Assembly (NCBI RefSeq): GCF_007988885.1
Contig: NZ_BJUZ01000001.1
Location: 806,001-870,000 of the forward strand
Length of the DNA stretch: 64,000 nucleotides
Origin: Gluconobacter wancherniae NBRC 103581
Lineage (GTDB): Bacteria; Pseudomonadota; Alphaproteobacteria; Acetobacterales; Acetobacteraceae
Direction: 5' to 3'
In this document: positions 8,684 through 17,652 of the stretch, piece after piece
Position numbering within the stretch: position 1 is the first letter of the stretch
Layout of the letters: each line of letters begins with the position of its first letter
Notes under the pieces: model-generated
The model's database searches: none
Told to the model about the DNA's origin: nothing
Seen by the model: the letters and a program-made list of their open reading frames with translations, nothing else
Made by a program: the position numbers and the translations under genes

Positions 8684-9901
8684 ATGAGTGCGCCCTGGCT
8701 CAATATTATCGGAATTGGTGAGGACGGTGTCGAGGGTCTTTCCTCTGCCGCACAGACACTTGTTCGCAATGCACATTACGTCATCGGCGGAGCACGGCAT
8801 CTGAGTTTGGCCAAAGAACTGGTGCGTGGTGAAGCTCATCAATGGCCCGTCCCGTTCTCGAAAGGGATCGAACAGGTTTTGGAATGGCGGGGAAGCCCTG
8901 TAGCAGTTCTTGCTTCAGGGGACCCTTTCTGTTTCGGCGCCGGAAGTGCTCTTGCCAAGCACATACGCCCGGATGAGATGATCTGCATTCCGCTTCCGTC
9001 CTCCATATCTCTCGCGTGTTCTCGTCTTGGATGGGGCTGGCAGGACGTGCGTGTTGTGTCTCTGTGTGGTCGTCCGCTGGAGACACTGGCGCCTGTTCTT
9101 CAGCCTGATACGCGTCTGATCGTTTTGTCCGCCGATGCAACAACCCCGGCGTTAGTTGCTGAATATCTGTGCGGATATGGTTTTGGGGCCTCAAGACTAC
9201 ATGTTCTGGAATCTCTTGATGGCGTTGATGAAGAAATCCGCGCGTTTCATGCAGATGAAGCACTGCCGGAATTTAAAGCTCTAAACCTGCTCTGCATTGA
9301 ACTTCAGGCTTCCTTGAATGCGCGCATCATACCGCTTTGTAGCGGCCTTGATGATGATCTGTTTGAGCATGATGGCCAACTGACGAAGCGTGAAATTCGG
9401 GCTGTCACACTCTCATCACTTTCTCCAACGGTCGGGCAGATGCTGTGGGATGTCGGGGCAGGGGCTGGTTCCATTGCAATAGAGTGGATGCTTCGTCATC
9501 CGTCCAATAGGGCTATTGCGGTTGAACGCGACCCTGAACGCGCAGCGCGTATTGCCCGGAATGCGTTGTCGCTCGGAGTTCCGGGGCTGAAGATTGTGGT
9601 TGGAAGGGCTCCACAGGTTCTTGAAGTTCTCGAACAGCCTGATGCGATCTTTATTGGCGGAGGCCTGTCTGACGTTGAAATATTTGATCGAGCCTGGAGC
9701 GCCTTACCTGCGGGAGGCCGTCTTGTGGCCAATGCCGTAACGCTTGAGGGCGAAGCCGTGATGATGTCGCGGTTTGAGCGTTATAATGCGAGCCTGACCC
9801 GCATAGGAGTGGAACGGCTGGACAATGTGGGGCGTCTGCATGCCTTCCGTCCGGCGATGCGCGTGATGCAGCTTGTGGCCCGTAAAGGCGCAGAAGCGTG
9901 A
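8684..9901 (+). CDS. cobL: CobL, precorrin-6Y C5,15-methyltransferase (decarboxylating)
   Basis: A 405-residue fused enzyme. The N-terminal half (IIGIGEDG loop at about residues 7-14, then ASGDPFCFGAG) is the CbiE-like tetrapyrrole methylase for C-5. The C-terminal half (WDVGAGAGSIAIEW, about residues 250-263) is the CbiT-like methyltransferase that methylates C-15 and decarboxylates the C-12 acetate. The ATG at 8684 gives the normal MSAPWLNIIGIGEDG start; upstream in-frame sequence belongs to the cobK start region. The stop overlaps the cobE GTG start by four bases. Confidence 0.95.
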   Translation: MSAPWLNIIGIGEDGVEGLSSAAQTLVRNAHYVIGGARHLSLAKELVRGEAHQWPVPFSKGIEQVLEWRGSPVAVLASGDPFCFGAGSALAKHIRPDEMICIPLPSSISLACSRLGWGWQDVRVVSLCGRPLETLAPVLQPDTRLIVLSADATTPALVAEYLCGYGFGASRLHVLESLDGVDEEIRAFHADEALPEFKALNLLCIELQASLNARIIPLCSGLDDDLFEHDGQLTKREIRAVTLSSLSPTVGQMLWDVGAGAGSIAIEWMLRHPSNRAIAVERDPERAARIARNALSLGVPGLKIVVGRAPQVLEVLEQPDAIFIGGGLSDVEIFDRAWSALPAGGRLVANAVTLEGEAVMMSRFERYNASLTRIGVERLDNVGRLHAFRPAMRVMQLVARKGAEA

Positions 9902-10287
9902 TCATAGCAGGAATAGGCTGCCGCCCTGATGCGGCTGCGGAGGCCGTGGTGCGGCTCGTGAGGCTATCTACGGGTGTGGCAGGGCAAAAGCTGGATGCCA
10001 TTGCCGTTCCATATTTCAGATACCCGAATGCCATGCTGGCATTAGCCTCGAAGCAACTGGGTGTGGAAATTATATGCATCTCAGCGAATGCCCTTGCCGC
10101 TCGACAGGCGGAGTGTCCAACACGATCAGAGCTTGCTTTGCGAAAGACGGGCTACGCGTCCGTAGCAGAAGGGTGCGCACTTGCGGGGGCAGGCACGAAT
10201 AGTGTGCTCGTTCTGCATCGGCAGGACGGTGATGGCGTGACCTGTGCGCTTGCAAAATGTGCGACAGACGAAGGAAAGAAATCTTGA
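9898..10287 (+). CDS. cobE: CobE, CbiG C-terminal-like protein
   Basis: A 129-residue protein with the [12 protein letters not shown]-terminus typical of CobE and of the C-terminal domain of CbiG. CobE is required for cobalamin production in Pseudomonas denitrificans, but its exact step is not firmly established. It starts with GTG overlapping the cobL stop (GTGA) and ends overlapping the likely TTG start of cobM. Length is normal. Confidence 0.88.
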   Translation: MIIAGIGCRPDAAAEAVVRLVRLSTGVAGQKLDAIAVPYFRYPNAMLALASKQLGVEIICISANALAARQAECPTRSELALRKTGYASVAEGCALAGAGTNSVLVLHRQDGDGVTCALAKCATDEGKKS

Positions 10288-11036
10288 CCGTTCATTTCAT
10301 CGGGGCAGGTCCCGGCGCGGCTGATCTCCTGACACTGCGCGGGCGGGATATTCTGGCATCGTGCCCCGTATGTTTGTATGCGGGCTCGATTGTCCCGAAA
10401 GCCATGCTGGAGCACTGCCCTCAAGGTGCACGGCTGGTGGATACGGCGCCGTTATCGCTTGATGAAATTGAGGATGAGTATGCGCGTGCGCATGCTGCGG
10501 GTGAGGATATCGCACGCCTTCATTCGGGAGACCTTTCCATCTATAGCGCGGTGGCCGAGCAGACCCGCAGGCTGGACCGGCTGGGCATTCCCTGGACAAT
10601 GACCCCCGGTGTCCCGGCATTTGCCGCAGTTGCGTCCATTCTGGGGCAGGAACTGACTGTCCCAGAAGTCGCACAGACAGTGGTGCTAACGCGGGTGAGC
10701 GGACGGGCCTCATCCATGCCTGAGGGCGAAAAATTGGCGGTATATGCCGCAACGGGCGCGACCCTTGCGATCCATTTGGCTGTTCATGCGCTGGATCGGA
10801 TCGTAAGCGACCTTATCCCGTTCTATGGGGAGAACTGCCCTGCGGCTGTGGTTGCGCGGGCAAGCTGGCCTGATGAAATCGTGGTCCGGGCTACGTTGGG
10901 AACGCTGCTTGGCAAGGCCGAGGAAAACCCGGTTGAACGTACAGCTCTTGTGCTTGTAGGGCCTGCTCTGGGCGCGCGGGATTTCAGGGAAAGCGCGTTA
11001 TATGATCCCGATTACCGAAGGCGCTTTCGCTCGTGA
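10284..11036 (+). CDS. cobM: CobM, precorrin-4 C11-methyltransferase
   Basis: A 250-residue tetrapyrrole methylase adding the C-11 methyl group to precorrin-4. The motif [18 protein letters not shown] begins almost at once after the chosen start, and the [11 protein letters not shown] and [10 protein letters not shown] segments fit CobM/CbiF. The start is taken as TTG at 10284, because it overlaps the cobE stop (TTGA) like its neighbours and lies behind a purine-rich GAAGGAAAG ribosome site. An ATG at 10257 would add nine residues lacking family similarity. The 3' end overlaps the 3' end of cbiD by 25 bases. Confidence 0.92.
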   Translation: MTVHFIGAGPGAADLLTLRGRDILASCPVCLYAGSIVPKAMLEHCPQGARLVDTAPLSLDEIEDEYARAHAAGEDIARLHSGDLSIYSAVAEQTRRLDRLGIPWTMTPGVPAFAAVASILGQELTVPEVAQTVVLTRVSGRASSMPEGEKLAVYAATGATLAIHLAVHALDRIVSDLIPFYGENCPAAVVARASWPDEIVVRATLGTLLGKAEENPVERTALVLVGPALGARDFRESALYDPDYRRRFRS

Positions 11037-12118
11037 GCGGAGAGCAGTTCGCTGCGCCCCACGCAAACCCCCATGCGGTCGAACAAAACGACATCTACAA
11101 TGGTCGCGCTGTCATCCAGAACGTCCAGTGCTACGTTCAGAGCCTGACAAGCGATATGATTTCCCAGCTCCACACCTGCTACACGGGCTTTGAGAAACGC
11201 TTCTGCAATCGTCTGGGTCTGGGCGATATCGTCCGCGAGTGTGGCATTCGCACTGACGGTTCGTGTCAGGGTGGCAAATTCCGCCATGTCGGCCCGGCTT
11301 CGTCCCGAATGCAGGTCAAGGCGCCCCTGCGCGAGCTTTGTCATTTTCGCGATACCGCCTGCAATCGTCAGGCGAGGGACGGGGTGCTTTCGCACATATT
11401 TCAAAACCCCTCCTGCAAAATCGCCCATTTCGATCAGGGCAGTTTCGGGAAGTCCGTAAAATTTCTGAATAGCTGTTTCGGAGACATTCCCAGTCGATGC
11501 CGCCAGATGCGGCAGGCCAAGCGCACGCGCGACATCGATGCCACGATGGATGCTGTCAATCCAGGCCGAGCAGGAAAATGGAATGACAATGCCTGTCGTG
11601 CCGAGTATCGACAGGCCCCCAACAATCCCAAGACGGCTATTAAGGGTCTTTTCGGCAAGGCCGATCCCACCGGGGACCGAGATCGTGATTTCCGCGTTGG
11701 TATTGCTCCCGCTGACCTCCTGAAGGGCGGTTCGCATCATGTTTCTGGGAACCGGGTTGATGGCCGGTTCTCCCGGAGGCAGAGGCAGACCGGGGCGCGT
11801 AATATGGCCCACGCCTTCACCCGCCTTGAAAACAATGCCTTGTTCAGCCCCGAGTTTTCGTATGTCAGCGCGGATCAGCGCGCCGTGCGTAACGTCAGGG
11901 TCATCTCCTGCGTCCTTGATGACGCTTGCCCAAGCTCCATCATGATTAAAACCATGCCCAGCGAGCACGAAATCGACCTGCTGGCCGCTGGGCAGGGAAA
12001 TGCGTATCGGGTCGGAGAAAATACCGTGCTCAAGCGCCATCCACGCAGCTTTGGCGGCCGCCGTCGCACAGCTTCCAGTCGTCCAGCCACGTCTAAGCGG
12101 TGTTGCCTCGGCATTCAT
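11012..12118 (-). CDS. cbiD: CbiD, precorrin-5 C1-methyltransferase
   Basis: A 368-residue CbiD protein, recognised by the N-terminal [17 protein letters not shown] and the [18 protein letters not shown] segment. In the anaerobic pathway CbiD methylates cobalt-precorrin-5B at C-1. Here it lies in a CobG-type aerobic cluster that has no CobF, the usual aerobic C-1 methylase, so it most likely acts at that step on the metal-free substrate. It is encoded against the main run: its 3' end overlaps cobM, and its start faces cobB across 59 bases, which must hold its promoter. Assignment to the family is firm; the substrate form is inferred. Confidence 0.93.
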   Translation of the reverse strand: MNAEATPLRRGWTTGSCATAAAKAAWMALEHGIFSDPIRISLPSGQQVDFVLAGHGFNHDGAWASVIKDAGDDPDVTHGALIRADIRKLGAEQGIVFKAGEGVGHITRPGLPLPPGEPAINPVPRNMMRTALQEVSGSNTNAEITISVPGGIGLAEKTLNSRLGIVGGLSILGTTGIVIPFSCSAWIDSIHRGIDVARALGLPHLAASTGNVSETAIQKFYGLPETALIEMGDFAGGVLKYVRKHPVPRLTIAGGIAKMTKLAQGRLDLHSGRSRADMAEFATLTRTVSANATLADDIAQTQTIAEAFLKARVAGVELGNHIACQALNVALDVLDDSATIVDVVLFDRMGVCVGRSELLSAHERKRLR

Positions 12119-12177
12119 CCTGCGCAGGATACGCTATTTCCGCCCAAAATCGAGACAGCGATGTCCGGAGCAGCTTT

Positions 12178-13512
12178 ATGAATACGCGTGCCCTTATGAT
12201 CGCGGCGCCACGTTCTGGTGGTGGCAAGACAACAACGACACTCGGGCTTCTGACGGCATTGCGCAAAAAAGGTCTGCAGGTTCAGGCGGCCAAGACTGGC
12301 CCGGATTATATCGATCCCGCTTTTCATGAAGTTGCGACAGGTCGTCCTAGCCTCAATCTGGATAGCTGGACGATGTCCGGGGAGATGCTCGAGACGATGC
12401 TGGCAGATGCGGCTCAAGGCGCCGATATATTGCTGATTGAGTCTGCCATGGGCCTTTTCGACGGCTTGATGGAGCCGCAGGGCGCACGCGGCGCACCTTC
12501 AGACATCGCACAAAGATTTAGAATTCCGGTGCTGCTGGTGCTGGATGTGTCGGGGCAGGGGCAGTCTGCTGCGGCCACGGCCCATGGGTTTGCAACGCTA
12601 AATCCTGACGTCAACGTGGTCGGGGTGGTGCTTAATCAGGTGGGGTCGGAGCGCCATTTGACGATGGCTTCTGAAGCAATCCGCTCGGCAGGGCTGAAAG
12701 TGCTGGGGGCTTTCATGCGTGATCCGACTCTGCAACTTCCGGAGCGTCATCTTGGACTGGTGCAGGCGCGGGAACAGTCTGAACTGAATGCTTTGCTGAG
12801 CACGCTAGGAACTCGCGCTGAGGCCTCGTTGGACATCGACGCGATTATCGCAGGCGCTCAGGAAATAACTCCCGTGCGGCATGATGTGCAGACAATCCCC
12901 CCACCTGGGCAGCGCATCGCTGTGGCGGATGATCAGGCTTTCTCTTTTTTCTACAGTCATTTGGCCCGGAGCTGGCGGCTTGCAGGAGCAGTGATTGTTC
13001 CCTTTTCACCCATGGTTGATGAAGCACCTGATCCATCATGCGATGCATGCTGGCTTCCCGGTGGATATCCCGAACTGCATGGGCCACAGCTCGCCTCCGC
13101 CAGTCATTTTCATGACGGTCTGCGGCGTTTTGCGCAGTCACATCCTGTCCATGGCGAGTGCGGTGGGTTCATGGTGCTTGGGCGTGCAATTGAAGATGCG
13201 CAGGGCGTCGTTCATCGGATGACGGGATTATTGGATCACGTCACAACGTTTGCCAGGCGCAAGATGAATCTGGGGTACCGCGAAGCCACGCTGATGCACG
13301 ACTGTGCGCTTGGCGCGAAGGGGGATATCCTCCGTGGGCACGAATTTCACTATGCGCGGATTTCCGAGGCTGGCTCAGACGAGCCTCTCGCCATGCTTCG
13401 TGACGGAAATGGAAAAGATCTAGGGCCAGCCGGTGCGTGGCGGGGGCATGTGTCAGGATCATTTTTCCACGTCATGGCAGCCAGACATGAAGGATCTTTC
13501 AATGAGCAGTGA
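12178..13512 (+). CDS. cobB: CobB, hydrogenobyrinic acid a,c-diamide synthase
   Basis: A 444-residue glutamine- and ATP-dependent amidase. The N-terminal P-loop APRSGGGKTTTT starts near residue 9, and the C-terminal class I glutaminase domain carries the nucleophile Cys328 in HGECGGFMVLG. It forms the a,c-diamide that CobN then metallates. The ATG at 12178 is preceded by GGAG and gives the normal MNTRALMIAAP start. It faces cbiD, with only 59 bases between the two starts, and its stop overlaps cobO by 11 bases. Confidence 0.94.
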   Translation: MNTRALMIAAPRSGGGKTTTTLGLLTALRKKGLQVQAAKTGPDYIDPAFHEVATGRPSLNLDSWTMSGEMLETMLADAAQGADILLIESAMGLFDGLMEPQGARGAPSDIAQRFRIPVLLVLDVSGQGQSAAATAHGFATLNPDVNVVGVVLNQVGSERHLTMASEAIRSAGLKVLGAFMRDPTLQLPERHLGLVQAREQSELNALLSTLGTRAEASLDIDAIIAGAQEITPVRHDVQTIPPPGQRIAVADDQAFSFFYSHLARSWRLAGAVIVPFSPMVDEAPDPSCDACWLPGGYPELHGPQLASASHFHDGLRRFAQSHPVHGECGGFMVLGRAIEDAQGVVHRMTGLLDHVTTFARRKMNLGYREATLMHDCALGAKGDILRGHEFHYARISEAGSDEPLAMLRDGNGKDLGPAGAWRGHVSGSFFHVMAARHEGSFNEQ

Positions 13513-14107
13513 AGACGAACGCAGGCATCGGGAGAAGATGCAAAAGCGCAAGGATGTACAGGATCGGGAAGTCTCGGAGAAGACCATCGAAAAAGGCGTT
13601 CTGGCTGTTCACACGGGCCCGGGAAAAGGCAAGTCCACTGCAGCGTTTGGACTTGCCTTGAGAATGCTGGGGCATGGGCGACGTGTTGTGATTGTGCAGT
13701 TTATCAAAGGGGCGTGGTCTACAGGCGAGCGCCCGGCTCTGGAGCGTTTTGGAGATCTCGTGGAATGGCATTCCATGGGAGAGGGCTTTACTTGGGAAAC
13801 GCAGGACCGTGCTCGCGATGTAGCAGCATGTGAACGTGCATGGGACGTTGCGGTGGCGGCTTTGCAACGCGAGGATGTCGGGCTCGTGGTTCTGGATGAG
13901 CTAAACATTGCGCTGCGCTATGATTATCTGCCGTTGCAACGCGTACTTGCGGATTTGCAGGCACGCCCTTTCATGCAGCATGTCGTCATTACTGGCAGGA
14001 ATGCCAAGCCAGAACTGATTGACGCTGCGGATCTGGTGACCGAGATGACACTCGTTAAGCACCATTTCAAGGCAGGTGTGAAGGCACAGCCCGGGTTCGA
14101 ATTCTGA
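13502..14107 (+). CDS. cobO: CobO, cob(I)yrinic acid a,c-diamide adenosyltransferase
   Basis: A 201-residue CobA/BtuR/CobO-type ATP:corrinoid adenosyltransferase that makes the Co-C bond to adenosine. The P-loop HTGPGKGKSTAAFG lies about residue 38, and RVVIVQFIKG, LVVLDELNIAL and the end TLVKHHFKAGVKAQPG.EF are typical of the family. The start at 13502 lies inside the end of cobB (11-base overlap). It overlaps cobQ by one base (TGATG), so cobB-cobO-cobQ look translationally coupled. Confidence 0.94.
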   Translation: MSSEDERRHREKMQKRKDVQDREVSEKTIEKGVLAVHTGPGKGKSTAAFGLALRMLGHGRRVVIVQFIKGAWSTGERPALERFGDLVEWHSMGEGFTWETQDRARDVAACERAWDVAVAALQREDVGLVVLDELNIALRYDYLPLQRVLADLQARPFMQHVVITGRNAKPELIDAADLVTEMTLVKHHFKAGVKAQPGFEF

Positions 14108-15564
14108 TGGCATGGGCTCTGATGTTTCAGGGAACGGGCTCCAGCGTCGGGAAATCTGTTCTGGTCGCGGGGATCGCCCGTGCCCTTACGCGGCGGGGAC
14201 TTAACGTCCGTCCTTTTAAACCTCAGAATATGTCCAACAACGCAGCTGTAACACAGGACGGCGGTGAAATCGGGCGGGCACAGGCATTGCAGGCGCGTGC
14301 CTGTGGTGTCAGTCCAACAGTGGATATGAATCCTGTGCTGCTGAAGCCTCAGAGTGAAACTGGAGCGCAACTCGTCGTGCGAGGGCAGGTCAGGGGAAAC
14401 GTCAAAGCGCGTGAGTACCAGTCCGTAAAGCGCGAATTGATGGGGGATGTTCTGGAAGCGTTTAGTGCTTTGGCGCAGGAGGCTGATATTATTCTCGTGG
14501 AGGGGGCAGGGTCTGCTTCCGAGATTAATCTCAGGGCAAACGACATCGCGAACATGGGTTTCGCGCAGGCCGCCAATATTGATGTTGTGCTTGTTGGAGA
14601 TATTGACCGGGGGGGCGTGATTGCCAGCCTTGTTGGCACGCATACAGTGCTGGACAGCGCTGACAGGAGCCGTATCAAAGGGTTTGTCGTCAACAGAATG
14701 CGGGGAGATCCTTCACTGTTTTCGGAGGGCATGACGGCGATTGCCGCCTTTACGGGCTGGCAGGGGGTTGGTCTGGTGCCTCATCTTGATTTGCTGCGAG
14801 ATCTGCCCGCGGAAGATGCAACTGACATAGAAGTCGCATCTCGAGAGAAGGGCATGATCAGGATCGTGGTGCCGCATATGCCCATGATTGCAAATTTCGA
14901 TGATTTGGATCCGTTGCGATCTGAACCCGGTGTTTCGATTGAAATCGTCCCTCCCGGAAAGCCTCTGCCAGATTGTGATCTGATTATTCTTCCTGGCTCC
15001 AAATCCACAATTTCGGATCTGGCTTTTTTGCGCGGGCAGGGGTGGGACATCGATATTCTGGCCCATACCCGCAAAGGCGGTCAGGTAATGGGGATTTGTG
15101 GTGGCTATCAGATGCTGGGCCATGAGATCCTTGATCTGGAAGGGATTGAAGGAAATCCCTCTCGAGTGGCGGGATTGGGCCTATTGAACGTTGAAACGTC
15201 CATGACGCGGAAAAAGCAGCTCTCTGAAGTATCTGGAGAACTTTTTCCCGAGGGCGTTGCCGTGAAGGGCTACGAGATCCACTCTGGCCGCACCAGAGTC
15301 TTGGGAAGGGTTGAGCCTTTCGCAAAGATCAACTCGGAAAATGATGGTGCAGTCTCAGCCGATGGGCGTGTGTGGGGCACGTATCTGCATGGCGTATTTG
15401 ACGAAGGCGCTGCCCGCGCGACACTTCTGAAGCGTATAGGGCACCAGATCGGGACCGCTATTGATCATACGGACAGGGTCGAGGCCGCACTCGACGCATG
15501 GGCCGCTCATCTGGAGCAAAATCTGGATATCGACGCCCTGCTGGAGATGGCAAGGGAGGTGTGA
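14107..15564 (+). CDS. cobQ: CobQ, cobyric acid synthase
   Basis: A 485-residue glutamine amidotransferase that amidates the b, d, e and g side chains to give adenosylcobyric acid. The N-terminal dethiobiotin-synthetase-like domain begins MFQGTGSSVGKS, followed by PFKPQNMSNNA. The C-terminal glutaminase domain shows the nucleophile in GICGGYQMLG and the histidine in YLHGVFDEG. It ends 9 bases before the stop of cobD on the other strand. Length and motifs are typical. Confidence 0.96.
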   Translation: MAWALMFQGTGSSVGKSVLVAGIARALTRRGLNVRPFKPQNMSNNAAVTQDGGEIGRAQALQARACGVSPTVDMNPVLLKPQSETGAQLVVRGQVRGNVKAREYQSVKRELMGDVLEAFSALAQEADIILVEGAGSASEINLRANDIANMGFAQAANIDVVLVGDIDRGGVIASLVGTHTVLDSADRSRIKGFVVNRMRGDPSLFSEGMTAIAAFTGWQGVGLVPHLDLLRDLPAEDATDIEVASREKGMIRIVVPHMPMIANFDDLDPLRSEPGVSIEIVPPGKPLPDCDLIILPGSKSTISDLAFLRGQGWDIDILAHTRKGGQVMGICGGYQMLGHEILDLEGIEGNPSRVAGLGLLNVETSMTRKKQLSEVSGELFPEGVAVKGYEIHSGRTRVLGRVEPFAKINSENDGAVSADGRVWGTYLHGVFDEGAARATLLKRIGHQIGTAIDHTDRVEAALDAWAAHLEQNLDIDALLEMAREV

Positions 15565-15573
15565 AGACCCCTG

Positions 15574-16578
15574 TTATGAGAGCCAATAATCCATCATCAG
15601 GATTGTTGGTATAGCGAGAGCGATGCCCTGCAATACGCAGGCGCGTCGGTACAGACGCAGCGCCATCGCCAGATCGGTCAGTTTGGCATTTGTTCGGCCA
15701 TTCCCCATCCAGGGGTCGTCCACACGCACACCGCCATAAACACGTGGCCCTGCGAGCCTCAGGCCCAGTGCGCCCGCCATGGCGGCTTCCGGCCAGCCCG
15801 CATTGGGAGAGCGGTGGCGTTTGGCGTCTCTGAAGACTACGTCTATCGCAGCTCTGGCATTTGTTTGCCGGTAGGTCAGGGCGGCCAGAATGATCCATAG
15901 CGCGGCAAGGCGCGAGGCGGGAATGTTCACGGCATCATCGCATTTGGCGGATGCACGCCCAAACGCGGAATGGCGCGGTGTGAGATGGCCGATCATGCTG
16001 TCTGCGGTGTTTATGGCTTTGTAAGCCGTGGCTCCGGTGAGCCCTCCAATTGCGGTCCAGAATATCGGAGCAATAACACCATCCGAGAAGTTTTCGGCCA
16101 GACTTTCAATCGCGGCGCGAATGACTGCGGGCTTGTCGAGGGTGGATGGGTCCCGCCCTACGATCATCGAAACAGCCTTGCGTCCTTCCGCAAGCCCTCC
16201 GGTTTCAAGCGCATCGTGGACAGCGCGCACATGTGTCCAGAGTGAACGCTGGGCAATCATGGATGTCGTGACCAGCACTTCCAGCACGAACACGAGCGGG
16301 GTTGGAAAAATACTCTCCGCCAGACGGAGTGCACAAGCTGCGATCAAGGCAGGCACCAGAACGATTACAAGCAAGGCCAGCATTCCAGCGGCTTCTCTCT
16401 GGCGAAAGCTCCAGTCCGGTCTGTTCAGCTTGCGGTCCAGCGCGGAGATCAGCCCACCAATCCACATGACAGGATGACCGATGGCGCGGATAAGAAACTC
16501 GGGATATCCAACGATTGCCTCGACGGCACTGGCCAGACAGGCGATGGGAAGTACGGATGGCAGGTAGGAGAGAGACAT
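15574..16578 (-). CDS. cobD: CobD/CbiB, adenosylcobinamide-phosphate synthase (membrane)
   Basis: A 334-residue inner-membrane protein that joins the aminopropanol or threonine-derived arm to cobyric acid. Several hydrophobic segments are visible (for example AAGMLALLVIVLVPALIAAC), along with the CbiB texts IGHPVMWIGGLI, SLAENFSDGVIAPIFW and RHRSPNAGWPEAAMAGALG. The start at 16578 (MSLSYLPS) is preferred to an ATG nine codons upstream, because CbiB proteins normally begin just before the first helix. It is inverted relative to cobQ, and it diverges from cobC across 36 bases. Note that some nomenclatures use cobD for the decarboxylase; here it means the CbiB function. Confidence 0.92.
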   Translation of the reverse strand: MSLSYLPSVLPIACLASAVEAIVGYPEFLIRAIGHPVMWIGGLISALDRKLNRPDWSFRQREAAGMLALLVIVLVPALIAACALRLAESIFPTPLVFVLEVLVTTSMIAQRSLWTHVRAVHDALETGGLAEGRKAVSMIVGRDPSTLDKPAVIRAAIESLAENFSDGVIAPIFWTAIGGLTGATAYKAINTADSMIGHLTPRHSAFGRASAKCDDAVNIPASRLAALWIILAALTYRQTNARAAIDVVFRDAKRHRSPNAGWPEAAMAGALGLRLAGPRVYGGVRVDDPWMGNGRTNAKLTDLAMALRLYRRACVLQGIALAIPTILMMDYWLS

Positions 16579-16614
16579 TGATCCGCAGACTTTTTCTGGA
16601 AGCACAGTTCTAGC

Positions 16615-17652
16615 ATGTCAGGGACATCGTTGGGAAAGATGCCGCTTCATGGTGGGCAGGTGCGGCAGGTGATGCGGGCATTTCCGGATGCACCGACGCC
16701 CTTTGTGGATCTTTCAACCGGTATCAGCCCGTATGCATATCCGTTTGCCTCCCCGGAAATCAGTGCATTGTCCCGTCTGCCGGAAGTTTCCGATGAGGAG
16801 GCTCTTTTGCGCGCGGCAGCCACGGCATATGGGGTCTGGTGCCCTGAAATGGTCGTTGCCGCACCCGGAACCCAAATGCTGATTGGTCTGCTGCCACTCA
16901 TTCTCGACTATCGGCGGGTGACAATCTGGGGGCCGACATATTCAGGGCATGAAACCGCGTGGCGGCTGGCCGGGGCTGAGGTACAGGTTGTCGTTAGTGA
17001 AGCGGAATTTGAAGCGGCCACGCGTGTTGAGCGCATGGTTTGCATTATCTGTAACCCCAACAACCCTGACGGACGCACGCTGAGTCTGTCAAAGCTGCTT
17101 CAATTGGCTGAAAATTCCAGTAAATCAGCAGGATATCTGATTGTGGACGAAGCATTTGCGGATTTCGAAGAGCAGAGTGCTCCATCCCTTCTTCCGCATC
17201 CTGCACTGATGGTTCTGCGTTCCTTTGGCAAAAGTTATGGGTTGCCGGGTGTGCGACTTGGTTTTCTGCTGACCAACTCCGGGCTTGCGGATCGGGTACG
17301 GAAGATCATGGGTTCATGGGCTGTTGGAACGCAGGCCATAGAGGCCGGGTGTCAGGCTCTGGCAGACGGTAAATGGCTTGCGGAGCGGCGGATACAGTTG
17401 CGACGTGACAGGGCACGACTGGCCAAAATCATGGAAAAAGCGGGCCTGAATGTTGCGGGAACGGGGCCGCTTTTCCTGCTTGTACGGAGTTCTGTGGCTC
17501 ACGCGCTATGGAAATGGCTTTGCGTCCGGGGGATCGTGACACGGGCTTTTCCTGAGAGACCTTCAGATTTACGGTTTGGCTTTCCTGCCAATGAAAGTGC
17601 ATGGGGCAGGCTTGAACAGGCGTTGTTTGACTGGAAAGCTCGCAGCGAGTGA
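16615..17652 (+). CDS. cobC: CobC, threonine-phosphate decarboxylase-like PLP enzyme
   Basis: A 345-residue aminotransferase-fold protein. In the aerobic cob pathway CobC works with CobD on the (R)-1-amino-2-propanol O-phosphate arm, in the manner of L-threonine-O-3-phosphate decarboxylase. The PLP-binding lysine is Lys206 in SFGKSYGLPGVRLGF, and the CNPNNPDGR motif and YLIVDEAFADF are seen before it. The N-terminal HGGQ...FVDLSTGISPY text is typical of CobC. It starts divergently from cobD, and its stop directly abuts the stop of the convergent permease gene, with no spacer for a terminator. Confidence 0.92.
   Translation: MSGTSLGKMPLHGGQVRQVMRAFPDAPTPFVDLSTGISPYAYPFASPEISALSRLPEVSDEEALLRAAATAYGVWCPEMVVAAPGTQMLIGLLPLILDYRRVTIWGPTYSGHETAWRLAGAEVQVVVSEAEFEAATRVERMVCIICNPNNPDGRTLSLSKLLQLAENSSKSAGYLIVDEAFADFEEQSAPSLLPHPALMVLRSFGKSYGLPGVRLGFLLTNSGLADRVRKIMGSWAVGTQAIEAGCQALADGKWLAERRIQLRRDRARLAKIMEKAGLNVAGTGPLFLLVRSSVAHALWKWLCVRGIVTRAFPERPSDLRFGFPANESAWGRLEQALFDWKARSE

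Noticed and set aside
7887-8687. Open frame of 266 codons on the plus strand opposite cobK.
   Set aside because: Shadow of cobK; no family similarity, while cobK has all expected motifs.
11033-12181. Long open frame of 382 codons on the plus strand opposite cbiD.
   Set aside because: It mirrors cbiD in another frame, has no recognisable family text, and cbiD motifs on the other strand are unambiguous.
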